A stretch of DNA of 54,494 nt from Oscillospiraceae bacterium (lineage in GTDB: Bacteria > Bacillota > Clostridia > Oscillospirales > Acutalibacteraceae). Position 1 is the first letter of the stretch. The number at the start of each line of letters is the position of its first letter. Below the pieces are notes generated by a model. That model was not told the origin of the DNA. It searched no databases and worked only from the letters and a program-made list of their open reading frames with translations. This document shows positions 1-7,720 of this stretch, in pieces. Both the position numbers and the translations under genes were made by a program. The stretch spans positions 1 through 54,494 of the forward strand of contig SVPE01000013.1 in NCBI GenBank assembly GCA_015066015.1. Direction: 5' to 3'.

Positions 1-124
1 AAGATAAGATATCCCATAGCATAAGCTAGTAAGACCCCTCAAGGACTATGAGGTTGATAGGTTGCATGTGTAAGTGCAGTGATGCATTCAGCTAGGCAAT
101 ACTAATAGGTCGAGGGCTTGACCA
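1..124 (+). rRNA. 23S ribosomal RNA, 3' end (partial)
   Basis: The first ~124 bases read as the 3' terminal domain of bacterial 23S rRNA. The tell-tale stretch is the conserved ACTAATAGGTCGAGGGCTTG at about 100-119 and the GACC tail that normally pairs with the 5' end of the molecule. The gene enters from the left edge, so only the end is present. The exact mature 3' end (about 121-125) is inferred. No 5S rRNA gene follows before the terminator at 194-229. Confidence 0.93.
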
Positions 125-193
125 AAATCCTTGGTTCAGACTACAATATCCTCTTACTTCTGCTTCCTTTGTTTAGTTTTGAAGGTACAAACG

Positions 194-229
194 AAGACTG
201 TCTTTAAAGGCAGTCTTTTTTTCTTTTTT
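194..229 (+). terminator. Intrinsic terminator of the rRNA transcript
   Basis: AAGACTG (194-200) pairs with CAGTCTT (211-217), with an inner CTTT/AAAG extension, followed by a T-rich tract to 229. It closes the rRNA transcript about 70 bases after the 23S gene. Confidence 0.85.
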
Positions 230-378
230 GCTCAGCAATTTAATTTTATTTTGTTAAACTTTCATTAAAGTACGGACGATATAATAAAAAGGTAATGGAT
301 AAAACAACATAATTTGGAAAAGTATCTTATCAAACTGAAACGGCTTGTTTCGTTCAAATGTAAGAAAGGTGTTGCATT

Positions 379-627
379 ATGAGTTTTAATATTTTTGTTC
401 CGGATGCAGATCAGTGTGTAAGTGATTATGTTGAGTTCACAGAAAACAGTATGTGTTGGGCAAATGATGTTTCTGTCGCTGCAGGATCATGGTATCGCCA
501 TTCTTCCGGAGAAAAATGGGATTTCACTAAGAAAGATTCCGTTTTTTCTCTGTGCTGTGCAGGAGATTATCTTGAGGTTGTTGAGCCCGGAAATCCTCCT
601 AAAAGAACAGTTTATGTTGTTGTTTGA
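379..627 (+). CDS. Small hypothetical protein (82 aa)
   Basis: An 82-residue ORF with ATG at 379 and ribosome binding site AAGAAAGGT at 362-370. A TATAAT hexamer at 280-285 could be its -10 box, but no convincing -35 lies at the right distance. I do not recognise the product. It has no signal peptide or membrane segment, is fairly rich in Cys and Trp, and ends in a run of valines. The reading frame continues open past the TGA stop for another 21 codons to a second TGA at 691-693, so the gene may once have been longer, or this is a truncated copy of a larger protein. It stands alone between the rRNA operon and a convergent regulator gene. Function unknown. Confidence 0.55.
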   Translation: MSFNIFVPDADQCVSDYVEFTENSMCWANDVSVAAGSWYRHSSGEKWDFTKKDSVFSLCCAGDYLEVVEPGNPPKRTVYVVV

Positions 628-767
628 CTTTTAAGTCCGGTTGCTTATGATTTATTATATGAACTTGAAGTTGCTATGGAAGAGATTTTATGATAATCGA
701 ATGGAAAAGCGCCGACTGCCGTTGCGACGGATATGATACAAATTATTATGTGTTTACAAGAGCATAA
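628..767 (+). other. Leftover reading frames after the 82-aa ORF, possible gene decay
   Basis: Directly after the TGA at 625-627 the same frame stays open to a TGA at 691-693 and reads SPVAYDLLYELEVAMEEIL at its end. Overlapping that stop, an ATG at 690 opens a 25-codon frame ending at 767 (starts MIIEWKSADCRCDG). Neither has an evident ribosome binding site of its own except by translational coupling. The arrangement suggests a gene broken by point mutation or frameshift, but a tiny coupled ORF cannot be excluded. Confidence 0.25.
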
Positions 768-771
768 AGAT

Positions 772-805
772 AATGAAGTCACTCCTTACAGGGAGTGACT
801 TCATT
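772..805 (-). terminator. Strong hairpin terminator for the XRE regulator gene
   Basis: A perfect 14-bp inverted repeat (772-785 with 792-805) with a 6-base loop. It lies 16 bases beyond the stop codon of the minus-strand regulator at 821 and also follows the plus-strand frames ending at 767, so it may stop transcription from both sides. The T-tract on either side is weak. Confidence 0.6.
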
Positions 806-820
806 CGTGTGAACCAAATT

Positions 821-1909
821 TTATTCAAGCATAGAAAGAATTTCTTTAAATTCAGGTGTAGCTTTAAACTCCTCAGAAAGCGGATAGTGCTTGCAGATGT
901 TTTCCTTCATCCAGCTTTTTGCAATAAAGTTACTCCCAAGGGTCTGCTTGTCAAAGTTTCTGCCTTCAAAAAGTGTGGAATGAAGTGTAGAGTTTCTTTC
1001 AAGATTATCGAAACTGACTGCAAGCTCTGCACTTTTCCTTAAATTATACAATGCCTTTTCATCGTTGCCGATCTGATGATAGTTCCAACCAAGCAGACCG
1101 TAACAACAGTTCATTACAATTCGCCACATTTTACTGTAGTTGCCGTCATTATAAATATAGTTAAAGAATTCTATTGTCTTTTCAACCATCTCAATCTGAT
1201 ATTCACGTGAGAATTTATCATGGCTGAAATAATAAGAGGAGAATAAATCGTAAAACACGGATATCACTTCTTCCATAACATCCTGAATGATTTTATCGGC
1301 ATCGGGATGTTCGTGCATTCTGTAGCTGAAACAGTACATTTCTCTTGTGTCGCGTATTCTGGGAAGCTCCCGTATCAGATTTTCAAATTCATTAAAACTT
1401 AAGGTAGGATTTTTCTTGCAGGCAAGCTGTTCGAGAAGGTCAATGTATGTTCTTTTTGCACAGATGCGTATCGAGTCGTTTGTGCAGTTGTTTTGTATGT
1501 TTTCATATATGGATATAATTTTTGCGGAGTTTTTTTCAAGGTTTTCCCAATCGTAAAAGGTGAGATAACTCATATATCTGAGCTGAACGCGGAAATCTGA
1601 AGAAAATCGTTGGCGCATTTTATCAAGTGCCTCGGTTATCAGCTTTTTGTCTCTCAAATTGTCAAATTCCTTTAGCAACTTTTTCAGTTCTTTTTCATCC
1701 TCAGCTCTGTTAACACCGAGCAGCTCATCAACACTTACCTTGAAGAAGCCCGCAATTTCAGGAAGCATTGTAATGTCAGGATAACTCTCTCCACGCTCCC
1801 AGTTGCTGACACTCTGAAAGGTTACACCCAGAAACTCTGCAAGTGCCTCCTGGGTGAGTTCTTTTTCACGACGCATTCGTTTTATGTTCTCGCCTAAATA
1901 AATAGTCAT
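821..1909 (-). CDS. XRE-family regulator with long helical C-terminal domain
   Basis: A 362-residue protein with an N-terminal Xre/Cro helix-turn-helix at about residues 5-65. The core reads TQEALAEFLGVTFQSVSNWE, where the Gln-Ser-Val-Ser stretch starts the recognition helix. Residues ~75-360 are mostly alpha-helical with repeated Tyr/Leu spacing, resembling the TPR-like sensor domains of many Clostridia XRE regulators. No membrane segment. The ATG at 1909 is preceded by GAGGTG. A perfect 14-bp palindrome at 1935-1948 sits just upstream, and a minus-strand promoter (TTGACT, 18-bp spacer, TATAAG) precedes it, so autoregulation is likely. It is divergent from the second HTH gene at 2096. DNA-binding role is confident; the ligand and targets are unknown. 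Confidence 0.85.
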   Translation of the reverse strand: MTIYLGENIKRMRREKELTQEALAEFLGVTFQSVSNWERGESYPDITMLPEIAGFFKVSVDELLGVNRAEDEKELKKLLKEFDNLRDKKLITEALDKMRQRFSSDFRVQLRYMSYLTFYDWENLEKNSAKIISIYENIQNNCTNDSIRICAKRTYIDLLEQLACKKNPTLSFNEFENLIRELPRIRDTREMYCFSYRMHEHPDADKIIQDVMEEVISVFYDLFSSYYFSHDKFSREYQIEMVEKTIEFFNYIYNDGNYSKMWRIVMNCCYGLLGWNYHQIGNDEKALYNLRKSAELAVSFDNLERNSTLHSTLFEGRNFDKQTLGSNFIAKSWMKENICKHYPLSEEFKATPEFKEILSMLE

Positions 1910-1934
1910 AGCTGTTTCACCTCTTTAAAGTTTT

Positions 1935-1948
1935 GTTGACCGGTCAAC
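1935..1948. promoter_or_regulatory. Perfect 14-bp palindromic operator candidate
   Basis: GTTGACCGGTCAAC is its own reverse complement and lies 26 bases upstream of the minus-strand regulator ATG, downstream of that gene's likely -10 box. This is a classic position for a repressor that blocks transcription. It is also in the shared upstream region of the divergent gene at 2096. Confidence 0.55.
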
Positions 1949-2038
1949 TATATAATAACTTATAGACGTCATAAATACAATAAGTCAATCTTTGAATACA
2001 ACTCAAGAGATGCTTGAAAAAATCGGATATTTAAGGTC

Positions 2039-2067
2039 TTGCCTTTTGCTCTTCGTTTTGATATAAT
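2039..2067 (+). promoter_or_regulatory. Sigma-A promoter of the small HTH gene
   Basis: -35 TTGCCT (2039-2044), 17-bp spacer, -10 TATAAT (2062-2067). The TTG of the -35 box happens to open a longer reading frame, but transcription would start near 2074, so that TTG cannot be the start codon. Confidence 0.75.
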
Positions 2068-2095
2068 GTTGAAAAAGATAAAATGGAGAGAGAAA

Positions 2096-2557
2096 ATGAA
2101 AGAAAATATTTACAGGACTGCACGAAAAAAAGCGGCGCAGGAAAATCCTCTGCTCAACAGTCTTGAGACAGCACAGGATTTGCTTTGCATTGACCGTTTA
2201 CGTCTTCTAAAAATTGAAAACGGACAGAAGTGTCCCAATCCCGATGATATAGCTGCGATGGCGGAGGTTTACAATGCACCGGAGCTTCGAAATTATTATT
2301 GCACAAAGGAGTGTCCTCTCGGTTGTGACGAGCAGCCTCTGATTTACGATGATCTTGATAAAATTTCCGTACGTCTTATGTCGGCATTACATTTTCTTGA
2401 AAATGCCAACGACAGAATTTTCACTATTCTTGAGGACGGACAGATAAGCGACAATGAGCGCGAGGAGTTCAGCAAAATTCTTGAAACCCTCGACAAAATT
2501 TCTTATAGTGCAGGATCGCTTGAGCTCTGGGCGAAGAAAAACGGATTTGAAGAGTAA
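2096..2557 (+). CDS. Small HTH regulator with Cys cluster (153 aa)
   Basis: The ATG at 2096 is preceded by GGAGAG at 2085-2090 and lies about 22 bases after the predicted transcription start, so it is preferred over the in-frame TTG at 2039. Residues ~20-65 resemble an Xre-type helix-turn-helix (LETAQDLLCIDRLRLLKIEN and a following helix). Next comes a Cys cluster with C69, C73 and C77 in the context YYCTKECPLGC, which could bind metal or sense redox state. The C-terminal half is helical and acidic. This layout (HTH, then CxxxCPLG, then helical tail) recurs in uncharacterised Clostridia regulators. It is divergent from the 362-aa XRE gene and followed immediately by a WG-repeat gene remnant. 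Confidence 0.7.
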   Translation: MKENIYRTARKKAAQENPLLNSLETAQDLLCIDRLRLLKIENGQKCPNPDDIAAMAEVYNAPELRNYYCTKECPLGCDEQPLIYDDLDKISVRLMSALHFLENANDRIFTILEDGQISDNEREEFSKILETLDKISYSAGSLELWAKKNGFEE

Positions 2558-2572
2558 AAGAGAATATAATAA

Positions 2573-2788
2573 ACCGCCTTTGGCTTTTATGATTTAGAAG
2601 GAAATCTGGTAATTGATTTGACTGAGTATGAATTGTACGATGGTGAACGTGCATCGTGGGGTGATGAGAGGTTACATGTTGCTTTTAAGGATGGCGAGTG
2701 TACTTTTTATGTGCGAAATGCTCAGGGCAATGTATTTACTGTTACAATAGATAAAACCGGAACAGTTATAAATAGTCAAGCGGTATAA
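2573..2788 (+). pseudogene. WG-repeat protein remnant, start missing
   Basis: An open frame of 71 codons beginning right after a stop at 2570-2572 and ending with TAA at 2786-2788. It has no usable start codon or ribosome binding site. The translation includes GFYDLEGNLVIDLTEYE and FYVRNAQGNVFTVTIDKTG, the strand-turn-strand pattern (F-Y-D-x-x-G-N) typical of WG/KWG beta-propeller-like repeats. It begins 15 bases after the HTH gene stop and ends at a terminator, which suggests a larger repeat-protein gene lost its front part by deletion. Confidence 0.5.
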
Positions 2789-2792
2789 ACAC

Positions 2793-2824
2793 AAAAAGGA
2801 GAGCGTACATCAGCTCTCCTTTTT
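2793..2824 (+). terminator. Intrinsic terminator
   Basis: A 12-bp stem: 2793-2804 (AAAAAGGAGAGC) pairs with 2813-2824, with an 8-base loop and the T-run forming part of the stem. It ends the HTH gene/remnant transcript. Confidence 0.85.
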
Positions 2825-2879
2825 ATCTATTTACTACAAAACTTTAAGAAATTTTCATGTAAATTAGTGTCTCAGGTAC

Positions 2880-2909
2880 TTGTCAAAAGGGCATCTTTTG
2901 TTATATAAT
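2880..2909 (+). promoter_or_regulatory. Promoter of the LRR/FN3 surface protein
   Basis: -35 TTGTCA (2880-2885), 18-bp spacer, -10 TATAAT (2904-2909). The transcript would start near 2916, giving an ~80-nt leader before the ATG at 2997. Confidence 0.7.
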
Positions 2910-2926
2910 TTATATGTATAATAATA

Positions 2927-2990
2927 GGCAGGTTTTTGCCGGGAAAGGAAAGCGGCTTGTCCCTTGAAAAGACAAATTATGCCGTGAGGT
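2927..2990 (+). promoter_or_regulatory. Folded 5' leader abutting the ribosome binding site
   Basis: Two hairpins fill the leader. Hairpin 1 is 2927-2931 with 2936-2940. Hairpin 2 is a two-part stem, GCGGC-TTGTC (2952-2961) with GACAA (2971-2975) and GCCGT (2981-2985), with a 5-base bulge on the 3' side. The ribosome binding site GAGGT (2986-2990) starts at the base of hairpin 2. This would allow control of translation. It does not match the c-di-GMP-I, c-di-GMP-II or other riboswitch cores I know, so the class is open. Confidence 0.4.
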
Positions 2991-2996
2991 AGTACT

Positions 2997-4670
2997 ATGA
3001 AAAATTATAAACTTCTCTCTCTCGTTATTGCGCTTATGATGGCGCTTTCACTCTTCACCTTTTCAGCTTTTGCAGAGGAGGCAACAGGTGAAACAACAAC
3101 TGATCCCTCTGCATCTGAAACTACAGATCCCACTGATCCTACAGAGCCAACAGAGCCTGTTGATCCCAATGCTCCCGTTGTAAGCGGCGACTGGACCTAT
3201 AAGAACCTCACTGAAACAACAATTGAGCTTATCGCATATAAGGGTACCGATGCAAAGTGCGTTATTCCCGAGAAGCTCGACAATAAAACAGTAACCTCTC
3301 TTGCATCGGCTCTTGTAAGAAATAATGCAGAGCTTGTTATGGTTGAAATCCCCGGTACAGTGACAACGATTGCTCCCGATAGCTTTATGGGCTGTATCAA
3401 TCTCAAGCAGATCACAGTTAAAAGCGGTGCACTTCAGAGCTTCGACGTTGAGTTCTGTCAGAGCCTTGAGACTGTTATTCTTCCCGAAACAGTAAAGACT
3501 GTCGGTAAATTTGAGCACTGCTCAATGCTTCAGAAGATTGACATCGCAGCAAAGAACGCAAACCTCAAGAGCGTTGACGGCGTTGTATATTCTGCAGACG
3601 GCAAGACTCTTATCAAGTACCCCGCAGGAAAGCTCTCAAGCCGTTTTGCTATTGCTTCAACAGTAACTGCAATTGCAGATTATGCTTTCAGTGAAACAGG
3701 CGGCAATGTAAAGGAAATCTATGTACCTGCATCTGTCGTAAAGATGGGCGACAATGCTTTTTATGATTCAGTTGCGAAGATTCTCTTCCAGGCAGCAAAA
3801 ATCCCCGCAGGCTGTGAAAATGCAGTAAAGGGTAAGCAGACTGCTCTCAATCAGATTAATGTCTATGCACCTAAAAAGGTTGAATCAGCTCAGAATGCAA
3901 CACAAATCCTGCTCAAGTGGGAAAAGGTTACAGGTGCAGACGGTTATGCAGTTTACTATAAGAATTCAAAAGGTTGGGTTCATTACAAAAACATTGTAGC
4001 CAATGAAATTCTTATCTCTAAACTTGTGACAGGCGCTAAATATACATTTGCTGTAAAATCTCTTGTAAGAACAGCTGCCGGTGTTGTTGCTTCTCCTGAC
4101 TATATAACCTATCAGGCAGCAACTGCTCCCGCTGCAACAAAGAAGATTGCAAGCGCAAAGAATGATACCGAAATTAAAATTGCATGGGAAAAGGTAGCAG
4201 GTGCAGACGGCTATGCAATTTACTATATGTCAGGAAAGACCTGGAAGCATGCAGGTAACACAACCGGTAACTCTGCAACCTTCAAAAAGCTTAAGCCTTA
4301 TACCGATTATACCTTTGCAGTACGTACACTTTTAAGAGCATCGGATAAAATCGTGGCAGGCAGCTACAGAACGATTACGGTGAAGACAAATCTCGGTGTT
4401 CCCGTTGTAACTGCAAAACAGATAAATGCAACTTCAATCAGGTTTACATGGACTCCCGCTATAGGCGCATCACACTATCAGGTATACTACAAGGTAAATA
4501 ACAGTAAGACATGGACTCTTCTCGGCACATACAATAAGGTTGTAAGTGCAACGGTACCCGGACTTGTAAAGGGCATAAACATTTCTCTTGCCGTACGTGC
4601 AGTCAGAGTTGAAAGCAACAAGATAGTTGCAAAGAGTGATTACAAGCCCGTAACAGTCACAATGAAATAA
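2997..4670 (+). CDS. Exported BspA-type LRR and fibronectin-III protein (557 aa)
   Basis: Signal peptide at residues 1-26 (hydrophobic core, cleavage after SAFA). Residues ~27-60 form a Thr/Pro/Asp/Glu-rich linker. Residues ~70-290 are BspA-like leucine-rich repeats (LRR_5 type), with units such as VEIPGTVTTIAPDSFMGC and IYVPASVVKMGDNAF. Three fibronectin-III-like domains follow at ~290-380, 381-466 and 468-557, each with the ADGYAVYY/HYQVYY and YTFAVR signatures. No LPXTG motif, dockerin or transmembrane anchor is present, so it is probably secreted or loosely surface-bound. Likely role is adhesion or protein/carbohydrate binding; the ligand is unknown. It has its own promoter and folded leader, and a terminator separates it from the next, related gene. 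Confidence 0.85.
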   Translation: MKNYKLLSLVIALMMALSLFTFSAFAEEATGETTTDPSASETTDPTDPTEPTEPVDPNAPVVSGDWTYKNLTETTIELIAYKGTDAKCVIPEKLDNKTVTSLASALVRNNAELVMVEIPGTVTTIAPDSFMGCINLKQITVKSGALQSFDVEFCQSLETVILPETVKTVGKFEHCSMLQKIDIAAKNANLKSVDGVVYSADGKTLIKYPAGKLSSRFAIASTVTAIADYAFSETGGNVKEIYVPASVVKMGDNAFYDSVAKILFQAAKIPAGCENAVKGKQTALNQINVYAPKKVESAQNATQILLKWEKVTGADGYAVYYKNSKGWVHYKNIVANEILISKLVTGAKYTFAVKSLVRTAAGVVASPDYITYQAATAPAATKKIASAKNDTEIKIAWEKVAGADGYAIYYMSGKTWKHAGNTTGNSATFKKLKPYTDYTFAVRTLLRASDKIVAGSYRTITVKTNLGVPVVTAKQINATSIRFTWTPAIGASHYQVYYKVNNSKTWTLLGTYNKVVSATVPGLVKGINISLAVRAVRVESNKIVAKSDYKPVTVTMK

Positions 4671-4689
4671 ACATCACTGAAACAAAGGA

Positions 4690-4720
4690 AAAGCTGTTGC
4701 CTTATGCAGCAGCTTTTTTT
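4690..4720 (+). terminator. Intrinsic terminator between the two FN3 genes
   Basis: AAAGCTGTTGC (4690-4700) pairs with GCAGCAGCTTT (4706-4716) through one G-U pair, with a 5-base loop, then T-rich to 4720. It lies just 25 bases before the next ATG, so the second gene may rely on readthrough or a start site hidden in this short gap. Confidence 0.85.
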
Positions 4721-4745
4721 GAACAATAATAAAGGAGGATAAACA

Positions 4746-7688
4746 ATGCTTAAAGGTAAAAGAATTTATGTGCTTCTGGCATCGATTGTTCTCGCTGTGC
4801 TTATGAGCTTTACAGCAGCGGCTTCTCAGGAAAACGCTATCAAGAGCATCTCTGTTGATAAGATTACTCTTATTGAAAAAAGCGATGGCTATTATGAAGA
4901 GGAAGACGGAAAATCCTATTTCAGATATGATTCAAACGCTATAAGCGACATTACCGTAACCTATGCTGACGGAAGTACAGAGGTTGCCGATGTGTATAAG
5001 CTTGAGCTTCGGTATGATGAATTTTTCGAATTTGATGACGGTCAGTCTGCAGATACACCCTGGACCGTTGGCAATTATACTGTCAGCTTCAGCTTTATGG
5101 GATACGAGGGACAGTATGAGGTAGAGATTGTAGAATCTCCGGTTGAAAAGATCGTTGTGGATGACCTCGAGCTCTGTTATATGGGTGACGGATATTTCGA
5201 TGAGTTTATGGTGGAAAATAATCAGTTTTTCTATAATACTGAACCTAAGAAGATAACTGTTTATTACAAGGACGGCAGAACACTAAGCAGCTCCGCTGAA
5301 GGTCTTTTTGAGCTTACCGGATATTTTGTTGATATTTATGATGGTCAGGAAAAATCTGCGTGGAGTATCGGTAAATATAAGTGTACGGCTGTGTTTATGG
5401 GTGTACAGGCAAGCTACAGTGTTACAGTAAAGGAATCACCCGTAAAGAAAATCGAGGTTGAAGATATTACTCTTTATGAGGGAATTGACGGTGTCGGTAC
5501 AGATATTTTTGAATACACCGATGCCGAATACACTGTAAAACCCGAAAAAGTTACAATTTATTACAAAGACGGCACTGCCTTTACCGGAAGTCCTGATGAA
5601 ATCTATGAAACAACAGGCTACACCGTCAACTATGAGGAGTGGAAGCTTTTAGGGCTCGGAAAGCATACTTCAACGGCATCATATCTCGGTGCTTCAACAA
5701 AGTTTACCGCTACGGTCAAGCCTTATCCGATAAAGAGCGTAGTGCTTTTAAAAGAACCGGCAAAAACCGAATACACCAAAGGTGAGTATATCGATATTTC
5801 AGGCACAGTTTTAAAGGTAACCTATACAGACGGAAGATCAGAAGAGGTAGAGCTTAACTGTGATTTCACAGTAGATCACAATGTATATTGCCGCCTTGAT
5901 ACTATCGGTAAGGACGCTGAAATTGTCTGTACGGAGATTGCTGAGGCATATGACAACTATGCGTTTTTTGATCTTTACGATAATGCTTTTTCGGTAGATT
6001 ACACAGTAAAATCCAAGACCATAAAGGGTATTGTTCTTTCTTCAGATGAAAACGGCTTGCCGATACTGGACTTCACCTTCTCTGATATGAGCACACAGAA
6101 ATCAGCAATTTACGATATAGCAGAAACCAATCCTGCTCACCTTGAAAACGGTGATTGCTCCTATGGCACTGTGTTTACAGATGCGGGCACCTTCTTGGTA
6201 ATGTTTGACAGAAAAGACGATAAATACGCGCTGGCATTTGAGCTGGATTACGACGGAGATGCAATAGTAACAAACTATTGTGAAGGCATCAACTGGGCTA
6301 TCGCAGATCTTGCCGAAAGAGCTGAGCTTATATACAGCAACTATGAAGGCGTAGACGCTTATAAGGGTCTTGTTGCAACAGACAATATAGATGCACTCCT
6401 CTGCTTTGCAGCCTCCGGCAGCGATGCAGGTAAGCCTAAGGAAGTGTATAAAGATTACTATATTTATACTGCAACCGAAATCCAGAAGAGCGTAAAGGAT
6501 TTTTTTGCCCTTGACGGAATTGATATTTCATGCTCAAAGAATTTTATTGCCGCATCAAATACAGTTAAAATCAGAAGACTTGAGGAACCTTATTTTTACA
6601 ACAGTCAGAAAAAGGCAACTCATCCCGTTTCATACACTTATGAAAACGGATATTTCAATTCCGAATATGTATTCGGCAACGGAAAGAAGATGAGCATTAC
6701 CGCTGATTCAAAGGGAAGAATAGCATCATATAAAGTGATTGACCCGGTTATTCACAAGCATATTATGGTAACTGTTGCAGGCTTCCGACCCACCTATCTC
6801 AAAACAGGTCTTACCGACGGCGTAATGTGTTCAACCTGCGGAGAAATTCTTACTGAGCAGAAGATAATTGACAAGCTTATTCTCGGCAGAACGGAGAAAA
6901 TTACCGGCGCATCAAATACAAGTCAGCTTAAAATTTCATGGACACCGGTTAAGGGTGCAACAGGCTATGAACTGTTTTATAAGAAGGGTACAGGTTGGAA
7001 AAACGTCGGAACTACCACCGATACATCCTCTGAGGTGTTCAAGAACCTTGCTTCAGGAAGCAAATTCACCTTTGCAGTGAGGGCTTACGTTATTGAAAAC
7101 GGTAAGGTTATAAAGTCAAAAACCTATACCACATTCGAAACTGCAACAAAGGCAAAGGCTCCCACACCGGTAATTTCAAAGCAGAATGCAACGGCTATTC
7201 AGCTTAAGTGGACTGCAAGCGCAGGCGCAACCGGGTATAAGATTTATTACAATACTGCAGCAGGCTGGAAATCACCGGGACACACAGTAAATACTTCAGC
7301 CACCTTTAAAAATCTTACCCCGGGCTCAAAATTCAGCTTTGCAATAAGACCGTATATTCTTACTGCAAACGGAGTTGTATGGGGTGAAATAGCCTATTAT
7401 ACGGCTGCAACTGTTCCTCAGGAGCCGGCTGTTGCCGTCGCTTCGGGTGCCAAAGGAACAATAACTCTTAAATACAGCACTGTAAGAGGCGCAGATGCCT
7501 ATCAGATTTACTACAAGAAGGGTAACGGAAGCTATACTCTTTATAAAAATTACGCTTCTGCAGGTACCCTTAATTTCAGAAACCTTAAAAGCGGGGACAG
7601 TTACACTTTTGCAGTCAGAAGTGCAACCAAGACAAGCGGAGGCTGGATTTACAGCTCCTACAGTCCCGTAAGCGTAAAGGTAAAATAA
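4746..7688 (+). CDS. Exported multi-domain Ig-like/fibronectin-III protein (980 aa)
   Basis: ATG at 4746 after AAAGGAGGAT. Signal peptide ~1-27. Four Ig-like repeats start near residues 30, 133, 233 and 329; each opens with a V-x-K/S-I/V-x-V strand and holds a Y-x-D-G-x motif (TYADGST, YYKDGR, YYKDGT, TYTDGR), as in bacterial Ig-like domains. Residues ~430-670 are of unknown fold. A short module at ~670-712 has HKH and CSTCG (Cys ~695 and 698), a zinc-ribbon-like pattern seen in Clostridia surface proteins. Three fibronectin-III domains close the protein (~716-805, 806-895, 896-980), very similar to those of the gene upstream, so the two share domain ancestry. No wall anchor is visible. It probably acts outside the cell in binding or adhesion. 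Confidence 0.83.
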   Translation: MLKGKRIYVLLASIVLAVLMSFTAAASQENAIKSISVDKITLIEKSDGYYEEEDGKSYFRYDSNAISDITVTYADGSTEVADVYKLELRYDEFFEFDDGQSADTPWTVGNYTVSFSFMGYEGQYEVEIVESPVEKIVVDDLELCYMGDGYFDEFMVENNQFFYNTEPKKITVYYKDGRTLSSSAEGLFELTGYFVDIYDGQEKSAWSIGKYKCTAVFMGVQASYSVTVKESPVKKIEVEDITLYEGIDGVGTDIFEYTDAEYTVKPEKVTIYYKDGTAFTGSPDEIYETTGYTVNYEEWKLLGLGKHTSTASYLGASTKFTATVKPYPIKSVVLLKEPAKTEYTKGEYIDISGTVLKVTYTDGRSEEVELNCDFTVDHNVYCRLDTIGKDAEIVCTEIAEAYDNYAFFDLYDNAFSVDYTVKSKTIKGIVLSSDENGLPILDFTFSDMSTQKSAIYDIAETNPAHLENGDCSYGTVFTDAGTFLVMFDRKDDKYALAFELDYDGDAIVTNYCEGINWAIADLAERAELIYSNYEGVDAYKGLVATDNIDALLCFAASGSDAGKPKEVYKDYYIYTATEIQKSVKDFFALDGIDISCSKNFIAASNTVKIRRLEEPYFYNSQKKATHPVSYTYENGYFNSEYVFGNGKKMSITADSKGRIASYKVIDPVIHKHIMVTVAGFRPTYLKTGLTDGVMCSTCGEILTEQKIIDKLILGRTEKITGASNTSQLKISWTPVKGATGYELFYKKGTGWKNVGTTTDTSSEVFKNLASGSKFTFAVRAYVIENGKVIKSKTYTTFETATKAKAPTPVISKQNATAIQLKWTASAGATGYKIYYNTAAGWKSPGHTVNTSATFKNLTPGSKFSFAIRPYILTANGVVWGEIAYYTAATVPQEPAVAVASGAKGTITLKYSTVRGADAYQIYYKKGNGSYTLYKNYASAGTLNFRNLKSGDSYTFAVRSATKTSGGWIYSSYSPVSVKVK

Positions 7689-7720
7689 ACAGCTGATAAT
7701 TAATCAGGGGAGGTAGAGCT

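Noticed and set aside
2927..2990. c-di-GMP-I or -II riboswitch before the LRR/FN3 gene
   Set aside because: The conserved cores (for example GGTAGGTAGCGGG of class I) are missing; kept only as a folded leader of unknown class.
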